A stretch of DNA of 64,000 nt from Clavibacter sp. VKM Ac-2872 (GCF_015351105.1 NZ_JADKRR010000001.1:434001-498000), one strand, 5' to 3'; positions 52,549 through 60,720 are shown, counted from the stretch's first letter. Notes: a model not told the origin generated them from the letters alone. Program-made: numbers and translations.

Positions 52549-53481
52549 TCACTCGGTTAGGGGGGTGGGGCTCGAGAGGTGGTCAAGATCGAGAAGTTCG
52601 CTCTGTCTTACTCGCGACAGTGGGAACTCGTCATCCGACCAGAGCTGACCTGTAATGCTCGAGATTGCGCCGCTTATTTCCGGGATAAGTAATTCGCCCG
52701 CCTTCGGCGAGCACGACCGTGCAAGTGCAGAGGCGAATGCTTCCCAGGCGAACGCCTTTTGCCCCGCTGTCAGTTCCCCTTGAATGGTCTGCGCTATCTC
52801 CGCCGGACTTTTGGGGTAACCGGCCGAATCGAAGATCGTGCCAACGAACGCTTCATCGACTTCTTCTGATTCGTCCGGTGTGGGTATTTCGCCTGCCTTA
52901 ACTATAACGTGCATAATTATGGATGTAGGCTTAAGGCTCCAGTCGGGAGACTCCAGTCGAATCTCGATGACATTGTGCAGTACTTGGCCCAAAGGCGAAT
53001 TTGGCTTATCGTACTTGCTGCGAATGTTCTCTTGTAGCGGTTTCAGCCATGGCACAATCGGGTCCGGCACTGCAAATCGACTAAACCACCTTCCCACCGC
53101 TTGCGAAAATACCCGGACGTTTTTATCGACATCTTGATCCACACCATGGCGTGTAGTCGCTCCAAAGAGCTGCGCCTTCTCCACGGACCTGACGTGGCAC
53201 AGGTCGACGAAAGTCTCATCTTCAAGGTGAATATACCGAGGCGAATCTCGACGGCGAGCTTGGGCGGCCTGCGACCCTGTAAGAGTGCAAAGTCCGGCTA
53301 AGAGAACAGTAGGGCGGTTGTTGAGAACGATGTCACACGTTTGGGAAATAGCAACGGCTTCGGCGCCGAAATCGTCCCTGAGAGAGGCGTTCAGCTCGAA
53401 GATGTCACCTTGTCGTATGTCGGCAAAGTATCGCCCCATGTCCTCGAAGCTGACATTTTCGGTTGGCGCCTCGCTTGTCAT
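52549..53481 (-). CDS. Cargo-module protein with GDIF and SQTCDI motifs
   Basis: A 310-residue soluble protein, third gene of the cargo module. It begins FADIRQGDIFEL and has VAISQTCDIVLNN (a Cys-Asp pair, about residues 45-52), a plan seen in uncharacterised accessory proteins of mobile DNA. The rest is helical with no known catalytic motif. Base composition is visibly AT-richer than the backbone genes. Its ATG overlaps the HTH gene stop by one base. Function unknown. Confidence 0.75.
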   Translation of the reverse strand: MTSEAPTENVSFEDMGRYFADIRQGDIFELNASLRDDFGAEAVAISQTCDIVLNNRPTVLLAGLCTLTGSQAAQARRRDSPRYIHLEDETFVDLCHVRSVEKAQLFGATTRHGVDQDVDKNVRVFSQAVGRWFSRFAVPDPIVPWLKPLQENIRSKYDKPNSPLGQVLHNVIEIRLESPDWSLKPTSIIMHVIVKAGEIPTPDESEEVDEAFVGTIFDSAGYPKSPAEIAQTIQGELTAGQKAFAWEAFASALARSCSPKAGELLIPEISGAISSITGQLWSDDEFPLSRVRQSELLDLDHLSSPTPLTE

Positions 53482-54089
53482 CAGGATGCAGACCGGCCTT
53501 CCACGGTCGGCTCTAAAGCGCCATTGATGTCGTTCTCGCTTGATGCGTGTACGCGGCGCGCCGAATCCACGACGCTATAGCCGTCGTTACCAGCCTTGAG
53601 AAGTTCGTGGCGTCGACCACTGGGCGTGGTGCTTTCGAGGCCGTCGATGATCGAGGTAAGGCGGGTCAGCGTCTCCTCGTTTGAAGCGCTCATGCGGCCA
53701 CCGGCTACCCAAAAGTGAACAGAGCGCCTAGAGACGCCAAACATCTTAGAGATCTGGTCCCAAGTAAGCCCTGATTGCTCATGCAGTCGGCGTACTTCAG
53801 TCGCGGGGCTTGTAGTCTCTGGCCTCCCGTTTTCTTCGGTACTAAGGGTCTCGGTCACTGCGGAATGCACGCTAACCGACAGGGCAATGAGATGGTTCGC
53901 TGGAAGGGATGGCGTTACACCCTGCCAGCCTGTGCTGATGGCAACATACTGATCAGGTGTCGGAGCGGTGATCCCACTTGACGTTCCCAAGACTGCAAGA
54001 AGAAAAAGTCCTGTTGTTGCCACTCCGGCTTGGCCAGTAGCAGCAGGCGTCATTTGCGTCTGCTCACTGCGGGTCATGGTGAGAGTCAC
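53481..54089 (-). CDS. HTH protein of the cargo module
   Basis: A 202-residue protein. The N-terminal third is hydrophobic (ATTGLFLLAVLGTSSG, a possible membrane helix). The C-terminal part has an XRE-like helix-turn-helix: TEVRRLHEQSGLTWDQISKMFGVSRRSVHFW. GTG start overlaps the stop of the TIGR04255-type gene (GTGA). It could be the regulator or an active part of the module. Confidence 0.75.
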   Translation of the reverse strand: MTLTMTRSEQTQMTPAATGQAGVATTGLFLLAVLGTSSGITAPTPDQYVAISTGWQGVTPSLPANHLIALSVSVHSAVTETLSTEENGRPETTSPATEVRRLHEQSGLTWDQISKMFGVSRRSVHFWVAGGRMSASNEETLTRLTSIIDGLESTTPSGRRHELLKAGNDGYSVVDSARRVHASSENDINGALEPTVEGRSAS

Positions 54090-54874
54090 TGGAACCGCGC
54101 CACGAACTCATCGGTAATGACCGCTCGGAAATGATAGTAGCCGACGCGGGCCAATTCGGTCGCCTTGGCGGCTATGGACTCCGTTGTGAATTCTGGAGAC
54201 TTGTTTTCCTCATAAGCGTCTAAGTCTAAAGACCAACTAGGGGTGTTAACTGCGGGCAGCGACGGGTCAATGCTTGCATTTTTAGGCAGACGAGCCGAGC
54301 GCACGAGGAGGAATACGTCTCCCTGCTTGTATACGGACTCGCTGATGCTGTGCACGAGTTCGCCTCCTTGGTCTAGTGCGAGGCCACCCAATACCGACGC
54401 GTTGAAATATTCGTTGATTCGATCGAGATCGAACTCTTGGTCTATCCGATTTGTGTACCGGTATCCAAATCGCGTCCAAAAGGGAATGTAATATACTTCG
54501 TTGAGGGCTGTTGTTATGACTGACAGTCGGGCAACAAAGTCTTCATGCGATTTGTATGCAGTTGTTTCGAGTGAAAGAAATGTCTCACCAAGATTTACAA
54601 TCCACTCCTCATTGAGTGACGACAGTCTATGTACGGGCGTCCCCGCCTGTTGCTGAATGCCCTCAGGCGTAATAGTAAGCTCTGCCTCGTGATTACGCGT
54701 GACGAGCGGGTACTCCTTCGCGAGGCGGGCTGACAGCGCTTTGGCAACTGTGTCTACGTCGTAGCCAGCGAGCTGGTGCCACCGAATCTGTGCGAGGACC
54801 CGGACGAGCGGGGCCTTGGACAGCCTGAAGCCTCGTTTGGTCGAGTGGTCGGCCGCAGCGCCAGTGGGAGTCAT
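54086..54874 (-). CDS. TIGR04255-type protein, first gene of the cargo module
   Basis: A 262-residue protein whose N-terminus LSKAPLVRVLAQIRW matches the 'nAPLvEvvxqirf' opening of the sporadically distributed TIGR04255 family. IPFWTRFGYRYTNRI fits its middle. No catalytic residues can be named. Families with this distribution on mobile DNA are often defence or toxin components. AT-rich like its partners. Upstream of its ATG is 260 bp without a gene. Confidence 0.78.
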   Translation of the reverse strand: MTPTGAAADHSTKRGFRLSKAPLVRVLAQIRWHQLAGYDVDTVAKALSARLAKEYPLVTRNHEAELTITPEGIQQQAGTPVHRLSSLNEEWIVNLGETFLSLETTAYKSHEDFVARLSVITTALNEVYYIPFWTRFGYRYTNRIDQEFDLDRINEYFNASVLGGLALDQGGELVHSISESVYKQGDVFLLVRSARLPKNASIDPSLPAVNTPSWSLDLDAYEENKSPEFTTESIAAKATELARVGYYHFRAVITDEFVARFQ

Positions 54875-54943
54875 GCTTCACACCGTACTTCACACGGCTG
54901 ACAGGCCACCGCATGTGGTGAGAACTTTCTCTACTCGTTCAAG

Positions 54944-54962
54944 CGCCGGGCTTCGCCCGGCG
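54944..54962. terminator. Short hairpin upstream of the cargo module
   Basis: CGCCGGGC-TTC-GCCCGGCG. Tight stem, no T-run. It lies between the HNH and cargo genes and may stop read-through from the HNH gene. Confidence 0.5.
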
Positions 54963-55068
54963 TGCCCCACCTGCGGTGCGTCCAGTCCTCGCTCCGCTGC
55001 GGTCCGGGCGCTCCTCGGCGGGCCGCCGCGATGAGGCCGGTTCCTCTTTAACCAGCAAGACCCGCCTG

Positions 55069-55089
55069 TCCACGTGTGTAGGGCGGGTC
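55069..55089 (-). terminator. Hairpin after the HNH gene
   Basis: GACCCGCC pairs with GGCGGGTC around a 5-nt plus loop, about 45 bases past the HNH stop at 55134. Confidence 0.5.
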
Positions 55090-55133
55090 CGCGTGCCGCC
55101 GCTGTGGGGAGGCACGTCGCTGGTTCAGAAGCG

Positions 55134-55748
55134 CTAGATCGGGGTTGGGCTCCGTGTGGTTGGGCCCGAAGGCTTCCACGAGGGGCCCAAGGCTGCACGA
55201 TCCGCTGCGGTGAAAAGGAGGGTGGGGGCGCTCGGCACGTCGATCTGCCCAACGAGCAATGACAGGTCGAGGCCGATCTCGGCGTCGTCGATCAGCTTGA
55301 GTCGAGCGAACGCACGTCGGAGATCGTCTCGGGCGTCTTCCCTCGTCCAACCGTTGATGCTCATCAGGACCTTTATCACCTCGTCGAGGTCGGGGGCTCT
55401 GCCCACGTGCTGGGTGTTGTGGCACGCCTTGCACAGGGCGATGAGGCCGGCGAGGACTTGGGTCAGACCGTGCTCGCGCTCCTCGAAGCGCCAGATCTCG
55501 TGGCAGTCGGGGCGCTGGACCTTGCCGTAGGGGCCGTGCGATTCGCCGCCGCAGATCTGGCAGAGGTTCCCCGCGCGAGCCGCGACGCTGAGTCGAATGC
55601 GTTCCCACTTCGACCACCGCGCGATGCTGCGCACGTTCGAGCCGAAGACCTTGGAGGGGAGCACGTCGGCGCGCACGCGCACGTGACCGGCCGGCGCATC
55701 GGGCATGAGCGTCGGGACGAACAGGTCGTGCCAGTCGGCGGTCGTCAT
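55134..55748 (-). CDS. HNH endonuclease
   Basis: A 204-residue nuclease. The zinc-finger core is CQICGG...DCHEIWRFEE...LCKACHNTQHVG, with two C-x2-C pairs and the H-x-H-type active residues of the HNH fold. The N-terminus has WKWERIRLSVAARAG-like basic sequence. ATG 55748 is chosen as the first good start after the attR arm. HNH genes are common at the edges of actinobacterial elements and may have a restriction or homing role. Confidence 0.85.
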   Translation of the reverse strand: MTTADWHDLFVPTLMPDAPAGHVRVRADVLPSKVFGSNVRSIARWSKWERIRLSVAARAGNLCQICGGESHGPYGKVQRPDCHEIWRFEEREHGLTQVLAGLIALCKACHNTQHVGRAPDLDEVIKVLMSINGWTREDARDDLRRAFARLKLIDDAEIGLDLSLLVGQIDVPSAPTLLFTAADRAALGPSWKPSGPTTRSPTPI

Positions 55749-55768
55749 CGGATCACCACCCCACCACG

Positions 55769-55789
55769 GACAGCAACGCTGACAGCAAC
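55769..55789 (+). repeat. Paired 9-bp repeat, right arm-type site
   Basis: GACAGCAAC-GCT-GACAGCAAC, same 12-bp spacing and orientation as 46356-46376, 90 bp inside attR. Confidence 0.65.
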
Positions 55790-55878
55790 GTGTCCACATG
55801 CGTGGCCGTCTCGGCGGCCTCGCGGGATGCAAGGCGCGGGCTCCAGCGGCCTCGATGGACGACCGTGGAGGCTCCGGC

Positions 55879-55926
55879 TCTGACTACGGATCAGAAGGTT
55901 GGGGGTTCGAATCCCTCCGGGCGCAC
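55879..55926 (+). repeat. attR, 48-bp direct repeat
   Basis: An exact copy of 46158-46205. It is the 3' part of tRNA-Arg without the 5' half, so it is a tRNA remnant and not a functional gene. Confidence 0.92.
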
Positions 55927-55966
55927 AGCACCTCCGGGTGCATCTCTCTGGTTGAGACAGAATGCC

Positions 55967-55993
55967 GAACGGCCCGCCCCTGGCGGGCCGTTC
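55967..55993. terminator. Hairpin outside the right end of the element
   Basis: GAACGGCCCGCC pairs with GGCGGGCCGTTC around a 3-nt loop. Before the element entered it was probably the terminator of tRNA-Arg. It now follows the LuxR-type gene ending at 56006. Confidence 0.75.
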
Positions 55994-56005
55994 GCGTATC
56001 CCCGG

Positions 56006-56278
56006 TCAGCGCGTCGTCGCGAGCGGCTCCACCACGCGGTTCTCGTACGCCCAGATCGTGGCGTGCAGCCGGTCGCGCACGCCGAGCTTGTCGAGCGTGC
56101 GGCTCACGTGGGTCTTCACGGTGGTCGGCGCGAGGAACAGCCGGCCGGCGATCTCCGCGTTCGACAGGCCGCGGGCGACGAGCACGAGGATCTCCCGCTC
56201 GCGGGCGGTCAGGCGCGCGAGCCCCGCGTCCGTGCCGATGCGGCGGGCCGCGCGGCCGTGGTCGACGAGGGCGCTCAC
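56006..56278 (-). CDS. LuxR-type HTH protein without receiver domain
   Basis: A 90-residue DNA-binding domain of the NarL/LuxR type: LTAREREILVLVARGLSNAEIAGRLF, APTTVKTHVSRTLDKLGVRDRLHATIWAYE. Full response regulators have about 120 more residues in front. The GTG overlaps the upstream stop (GTGA), so it is a translated solo domain, either derived from a lost response regulator or a free-standing regulator of the PadR operon. Confidence 0.8.
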   Translation of the reverse strand: MSALVDHGRAARRIGTDAGLARLTAREREILVLVARGLSNAEIAGRLFLAPTTVKTHVSRTLDKLGVRDRLHATIWAYENRVVEPLATTR

Positions 56279-57357
56279 GGGGTGGGCTCCGGGGCGGGTG
56301 ACGGCGTCGGCGTCCCCTCCTCCTGTGTGGATCCGGGGTTGGCGGTCGTGGACGGGGTGGGGGTCGGCGTGGAGGTCGAGCCCTTCGTCGCGGGCAGCGG
56401 AAGGGCCTTCGCGAACGGAGGCCTGCCGGAGCCCATGTCCTCGACGCTGAGGTGCCCCATCCGCCCGGCGTCGCGGAGCGAGAGCGGGAAGGCGTTCCAC
56501 GCCCCGGTGCTCGGCTCGAGGGGCTCGCCCGTGGTGGGGTCCACCTCCGCGAGCGCGGGCGGCACGACGCTCAGCGGTTCGCCGTCCTGGTCGAAGAGCT
56601 GCACCCGGTCGAGGAGGTTGCCCTCGGCGTCGTAGGCGAAGACGTTGCTGATGCGCTTGCCGTCGAGCGTGAGCTCCGGTGGGACGGAGGAGCTGCTCGA
56701 CGAGGGCGCGTACTCGACGCGCGCGCTCTCGCCGGAGCGGTCGATCGAGACCGGGATGAGCACGACGAGCGCGAGGGCGGTGACAACGCTCACGGCCGTG
56801 CGGAGGCTCCGGAGAGGCCGCGTCGGGACCCACCGATCACGACCCCATTGGACGCTGACCACGAGGAGCAGGAGTAGGAGCAGCCAGCGCATGGATCCGT
56901 ACGGGAGCACCAGGAAACGGCTGTAGATGCCGAGGAAGGCTGCGAGCACCACCAGCACCACCTGGTACCCCGCCCACGCCCGCAGCAGCCACCACACCGG
57001 GCGGAAGACGATCAGCAGGTCGAGGATCGCGGAGAGCTCGCGGTTGGCGCGGATCCGCGCGTGCAGCTCGCCGGCCCGCGAGCGGATGCCGTCCCGCAGC
57101 TGGTGCAGCGGCGAGGTGGCGGCCGTCTCGACCGCCCGCTCCGGCAGCCCCGCCGAGCTCCGCAGCTCGTCGGCGTAGCGCGCGGGGTCGCCGAGCTCGA
57201 GGGCGCCGTCGTGATCCGCGGCCTCCTCCTGCAGGTCGGCCTCGAGGCCGCCCGTGAGGTCGTCGACGTCCTCCGGGTCGAGGTCCGCGAGCCGGGCGCG
57301 CACGGCGGCGGCGAAGGCCCGGATGCGGGTGTCGAGGTTGGGATCTGCGGTGTTCAC
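56275..57357 (-). CDS. Membrane protein with HAAS-like N-terminal domain
   Basis: A 360-residue protein. The N-terminal region (DLDPEDVDDLTGGLEADLQEEA) resembles the HAAS domain of PadR-linked signalling membrane proteins. Three to four helices lie at about 110-205. The remainder is an extracytoplasmic domain with VFAYDAEGNLLDRVQLFDQDG, and the C-terminus is a Pro/Thr/Ser-rich tail. It overlaps the PadR gene and the LuxR-type gene at either end. It probably senses an envelope signal. Confidence 0.8.
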   Translation of the reverse strand: MNTADPNLDTRIRAFAAAVRARLADLDPEDVDDLTGGLEADLQEEAADHDGALELGDPARYADELRSSAGLPERAVETAATSPLHQLRDGIRSRAGELHARIRANRELSAILDLLIVFRPVWWLLRAWAGYQVVLVVLAAFLGIYSRFLVLPYGSMRWLLLLLLLVVSVQWGRDRWVPTRPLRSLRTAVSVVTALALVVLIPVSIDRSGESARVEYAPSSSSSSVPPELTLDGKRISNVFAYDAEGNLLDRVQLFDQDGEPLSVVPPALAEVDPTTGEPLEPSTGAWNAFPLSLRDAGRMGHLSVEDMGSGRPPFAKALPLPATKGSTSTPTPTPSTTANPGSTQEEGTPTPSPAPEPTP

Positions 57358-57770
57358 GGCTTCTCTCCGATCGTGCGGACGTTCGCGGATGCGGGCACGG
57401 GGCCCTCGCCGGTGCCGCCGGCCTTCCGGGTGCGGTGGGTCGGCGCGGGGGCCGGCTCGCCGAGGAGCCCGCTCATGGCCGTGGCGAACGCGGCCCAGGT
57501 CGCGCGCTGCCCGGCGAGCAGCTCGCGGCCCTCGGGGTTGATCGCGTAGTACTTGCGATGCGGTCCGCCCTCGGACGGCACCACGTAGCTCGAGAGCGCG
57601 CCGGCCGCGTAGAGGCGGCGGAGCGTCCCGTAGACGGAGGCGTCGCCCACGTCGCCGAGTCCCGCGTCCCGCAGGCGCCGGACGATGTCGTAGCCGTACC
57701 CGTCGTCGTGCTGCACCACGGCGAGCACCGCGGTGTCGAGCGCGCCCTTGAGCAGCTGCGTGGTGTCCAT
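57354..57770 (-). CDS. PadR-family transcriptional regulator
   Basis: A 138-residue repressor with the PadR winged helix: LKGALDTAVLAVVQHDDGYGYDIVRRL and VYGTLRRLYAAGAL, then RKYYAINPEGRELL. It is the first gene of the three-gene operon with the HAAS membrane protein and the LuxR-type domain, the usual PadR arrangement. It probably represses its own operon. Confidence 0.92.
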   Translation of the reverse strand: MDTTQLLKGALDTAVLAVVQHDDGYGYDIVRRLRDAGLGDVGDASVYGTLRRLYAAGALSSYVVPSEGGPHRKYYAINPEGRELLAGQRATWAAFATAMSGLLGEPAPAPTHRTRKAGGTGEGPVPASANVRTIGEKP

Positions 57771-57902
57771 CAGGCGATCTCTCTCATGCGTCGCACAGTA
57801 TCACGCAGTGCGCGGTACCGCGGAGTGCCGCGCAGGGCGGTGCGCCGCGATGAAGGCGTTGAGCGGGCGCGCCGACCCTCGTGCTCGCGCCGGACCCGGT
57901 GC

Positions 57903-57908
57903 TACCGT
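57903..57908 (+). promoter_or_regulatory. Leaderless -10 hexamer TACCGT
   Basis: TACCGT is followed by 5 nt and the ATG at 57914. Confidence 0.4.
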
Positions 57909-57913
57909 CGGGC

Positions 57914-58234
57914 ATGCCCATCGTCCTGGAGGCCCTCGGCCGCGTGCTCGCCCTCGTGGGCGACGTCATGCTGAGCGGCGCGGGCGTCACGCCCGCGATC
58001 CTCCTCGCGGCCCTCCTCGGCGCCGCCTCCGTGGCCGCCGCGACAGCGCTCGTGCGCATCGCCGCCGCGCGCGGGCTCATCGGATCCGCCGCGCCGCCGC
58101 TCGGCCCGGACGAGGACGTCGACCTCCCGGTGCTCGTCTCCTCGAGCGACCCGGACGCGGACGGGCACGAGCGCTCCCGGGCACCGGGCCGCCGGATGCA
58201 GGTCGTCGTGCCTGCGCCGCTCCCGGCCGCCTGA
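57914..58234 (+). CDS. DUF6412-like membrane protein
   Basis: A 106-residue protein with one or two helices (ILLAALLGAASVAAATALVRIA) and a charged C-terminus. Such small proteins are found upstream of actinobacterial YidC homologues and carry the DUF6412 label; I assign it by position and shape. The start is leaderless. Confidence 0.6.
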   Translation: MPIVLEALGRVLALVGDVMLSGAGVTPAILLAALLGAASVAAATALVRIAAARGLIGSAAPPLGPDEDVDLPVLVSSSDPDADGHERSRAPGRRMQVVVPAPLPAA

Positions 58235-58337
58235 CCGCGGCCAGCAGGGGTCCGCCGCCGCCGCGCGGCGCGGACCCGGCGCGCGCCCGCATGCGACGAC
58301 CAGACGGACCCCCTCCGCTCTCGTCGCAAGGAACCCC

Positions 58338-59103
58338 GTGGACCCCACATCGATCGCCCCCGTCCGAGCCGTGCTCGACGGACTGTCCCAGCTCGTCGTC
58401 GGCCTCGCCGACCTGATCCAGCCGCTCGCCGGCGCCTCGGCGACCGGGGTGGCCGTCATCCTCCTGACCCTCGGCGTGCGGGCCCTGCTCGTGCCCGTGG
58501 GCGTCGCGCAGGTGCGTGCCGAGATCCAGCGCCGCCGGATCGCCCCCGCGCTCGCCGAGCTCCGGCGCCGTCACGCCGGCAAGCCCGAGCAGCTGTCCCG
58601 CGCGACGCAGGAGCTGTACGCGCGAGGGCGCGTCGCCGCTCGCCGGCTGCCTGCCGACGCTCGCGCAGGCGCCCGTGCTCGCCGCCGTCTACGCCCTGTT
58701 CGCGCACGCGCGGATCGGCGGCGAGGCGAACGCGCTGCTCGCGACGCCGTTCGCGGGGATCCCGCTCGGCACGAGCGCGCTCGCCTCGGCAGGGCTGGGC
58801 GTCGAGCCGCTCGTCGTCGCGGTCGTCGTGCTCGGGCTGCTCGCGATCGTGATCGAGGTCCGCCGCCGCGCCGACCTGCGGTTCCCGGGGCCGCCCGTGC
58901 CCCTCGATCCGGCGCTGCCCGGCACGGCCGGCATGACCGCGACGATGCGGGTGCTGCCGTTCGTCACGGTCGTCTTCGCCGGGATCGCCCCGCTCGCCGC
59001 GGCCCTCTACCTGCTGTCGAGCGCCGCGTGGACGCTCCTCGAGCGCGTCGCGCTGCGGCGGCTGCTCGGCCGTCCGCCCTCCCGTGGGACGGCGCCCGCG
59101 TGA
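58338..59103 (+). pseudogene. YidC/Oxa1-like membrane insertase, frameshifted
   Basis: The first frame (58338 to about 58620) reads MDPTSIAPVRAVLDGLSQLV...ELYARG. The family sequence then continues in another frame as EGASPLAGCLPTLAQAPVLAAVYALF to the stop at 59103. The break is at about 58619-58626 in a CG-repeat: two bases (one CG) are missing compared with the expected ELYAREG. AAGGAA precedes the GTG. It is either a real lesion, a phase-variable tract or a sequencing error. A main YidC is expected elsewhere near rnpA. Confidence 0.85.
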
Positions 59104-59167
59104 TCCACCGGCCCGGGGCGGCGCATCCCGTCTGCGAGGATCGAGGCACACCGAGCCGGGAGCCGCC

Positions 59168-60076
59168 ATGACCTCCACCCCCGCGGGCGCCGTCGCCCTG
59201 CCGCCCACGCGCGTGACCTACCCGGCGGGATCCGTCGCCTCCGAGGGCACGGTCCTCCGCGTCGACGACCTCGCCGACGGCACGCGTGCCGTCGTGCTCG
59301 ACGCCACCGCGTGCCACCCCGTCGACGCGGCCTGGCCCGACCAGCCCGCCGACCGCGCGGTCCTCCGGGTGCGCGGCGCCGGGTTCGAGGTCCTCGACTG
59401 CGTCGTCGGCGCGGCGGCCACGGATCCCGCGGAGGACGCGGCGCTCCACGTGGGCGCCGAAGTCCCGGTCAAGAAGGGCGCCGAGGGCTGGTCGTTCGTC
59501 GCCGTGCACGTCGTGCCGGGCGACGCCGACGTCCGCGTGGGCGACGTCGCCGAGGTCGCGGTGGATCCCGAGCACCGCCGCGCCCTGAGCGCCGGCCACA
59601 CGGGCTGCCACCTCGCCTCCCTCGCCCTCGACCGCGCGCTCGCCGACGCATGGACCAAGGACGTGGCGACGGACGCGCTGGGCGCCCCCGGCTTCGACGC
59701 GCTCGCCATCGACACGTCCCGCATCGGCCCGTGGTCGTCCGTCGACGCCTACCGCCTCGGGAAGTCGCTGCGGAAGAAGGGCTTCGTCCCCGCGACGCTC
59801 CTCGAGCACCTCGACGAGGTGCGCGACGCGGTCGACGCCACGCTCGCCGGGTGGGTCGCCTCGGGTGCCGCCGCGCGGATCGAGCGCGAGGGCGACCTGC
59901 TCACCTCGCGCCGCTCCTGGGTGTGCGAGCTGCCGGGCGGCACCGCGCGGATCCCCTGCGGCGGCACGCACCTGGCGGGCCTCGACGAGCTCGCGTCCAT
60001 CACGGTCGACCTCGAGGTCGAGGAGGCCGACGGCGCCGTCGTGGTGCGGATGCGCACCACCTGCGTCCCGGCATGA
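59168..60076 (+). CDS. AlaX-like metal-dependent hydrolase (alanyl-tRNA editing domain)
   Basis: A 302-residue protein related to the editing domain of alanyl-tRNA synthetase. The zinc ligands are in SAGHTGCHLASLAL (H-x3-H) and IPCGGTHLAG (C-x3-H). A small beta-barrel domain lies in front (about 20-125). It should hydrolyse mischarged Ser-tRNA(Ala) or a similar ester in the cytosol. Confidence 0.88.
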   Translation: MTSTPAGAVALPPTRVTYPAGSVASEGTVLRVDDLADGTRAVVLDATACHPVDAAWPDQPADRAVLRVRGAGFEVLDCVVGAAATDPAEDAALHVGAEVPVKKGAEGWSFVAVHVVPGDADVRVGDVAEVAVDPEHRRALSAGHTGCHLASLALDRALADAWTKDVATDALGAPGFDALAIDTSRIGPWSSVDAYRLGKSLRKKGFVPATLLEHLDEVRDAVDATLAGWVASGAAARIEREGDLLTSRRSWVCELPGGTARIPCGGTHLAGLDELASITVDLEVEEADGAVVVRMRTTCVPA

Positions 60077-60200
60077 CACCCCTGGTCGGGGGACTCCGGT
60101 ATCCCCGCACCTCCCGCGTCGGGTAGCGTGGTCAGGCGCCGTCCGGCCGACCGGCATCCTCGGTCCGGCGACGGCGCGGCGATGGAAAGTGGTATCGAAC

Positions 60201-60716
60201 GTGGCAGCAACCCCCGCGACGAAGTGCTCGGTCTGCGGCAAGGCGAACCCCGTCGGCATGGCCACGGGCAACATCCTCGACCACGGCCGCAACCACGAGC
60301 GCTGCCCGGGATCCGGCAAGCCGCCGGCCGTCTCGACCAAGCCCGCCTCGGCGGCCGCGAAGTCGGGCACCGCCCCGTCGCGGAAGCCCGCGAGCGAGGC
60401 CGCGAAGCGCGAGCCCAGCCGCAAGACCACCCCGGCCAAGGCGGCCGGCCCCACGCGCGGCGTCACCGTGCGTCGCGTCGAGGTCGACACCGAGCGTCTG
60501 CGCCTGCGCGAGGAGAAGCTCGAGCGGATCCGCGTGCAGCGCGAGGAGGCGGCCCGCCGTCGCCTCGGCGACTACATCGTGCCGCTCGATGCCGACGGCC
60601 AGGAGGCCCCGGAGGCCGAGATCACGCTGGAGAGCATGGACGACGAGGCGCCGGCCGACACCGCCGCGTCCGACGTCGCGACCGCCGACGCCGCGGACGG
60701 CCGCCCCTCCGCCTAG
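60201..60716 (+). CDS. Basic zinc-ribbon-like protein (171 aa)
   Basis: It opens TKCSVCGKANPVGMATGN...HERCPGSGK, a Cys pair plus His/Cys suggesting zinc binding, then a Lys/Ala/Pro-rich basic linker and a charged coiled coil (ERLRLREEKLERIRVQREEAARRR). The GTG at 60201 is preferred, with GGAAAG 12 nt upstream. Function unknown; a nucleic-acid-binding role is possible. Confidence 0.7.
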   Translation: MAATPATKCSVCGKANPVGMATGNILDHGRNHERCPGSGKPPAVSTKPASAAAKSGTAPSRKPASEAAKREPSRKTTPAKAAGPTRGVTVRRVEVDTERLRLREEKLERIRVQREEAARRRLGDYIVPLDADGQEAPEAEITLESMDDEAPADTAASDVATADAADGRPSA

Positions 60717-60720
60717 CGCG

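Larger units (their letters stand above)
46158..55926. mobile_element. Integrated actinomycete integrative and conjugative element (AICE)
   Basis: A 9.8-kb element between 48-bp direct repeats that copy the 3' part of tRNA-Arg(ACG). Genes on the minus strand, in order of transcription, are a small transfer gene, FtsK-type translocase, small membrane protein, RepSA-like initiator, excisionase and integrase; nearly all overlap by a few bases. Cargo is a plus-strand small gene, a three-gene AT-rich module and an HNH nuclease. AICEs replicate as circles and move double-stranded DNA with one FtsK-like protein. Everything needed appears present and intact. Confidence 0.9.

Noticed and set aside
55879-55926. 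Second tRNA-Arg gene at the right end of the element
   Set aside because: Only the 3' part is present; the acceptor 5' strand and D-arm are missing. It is attR.
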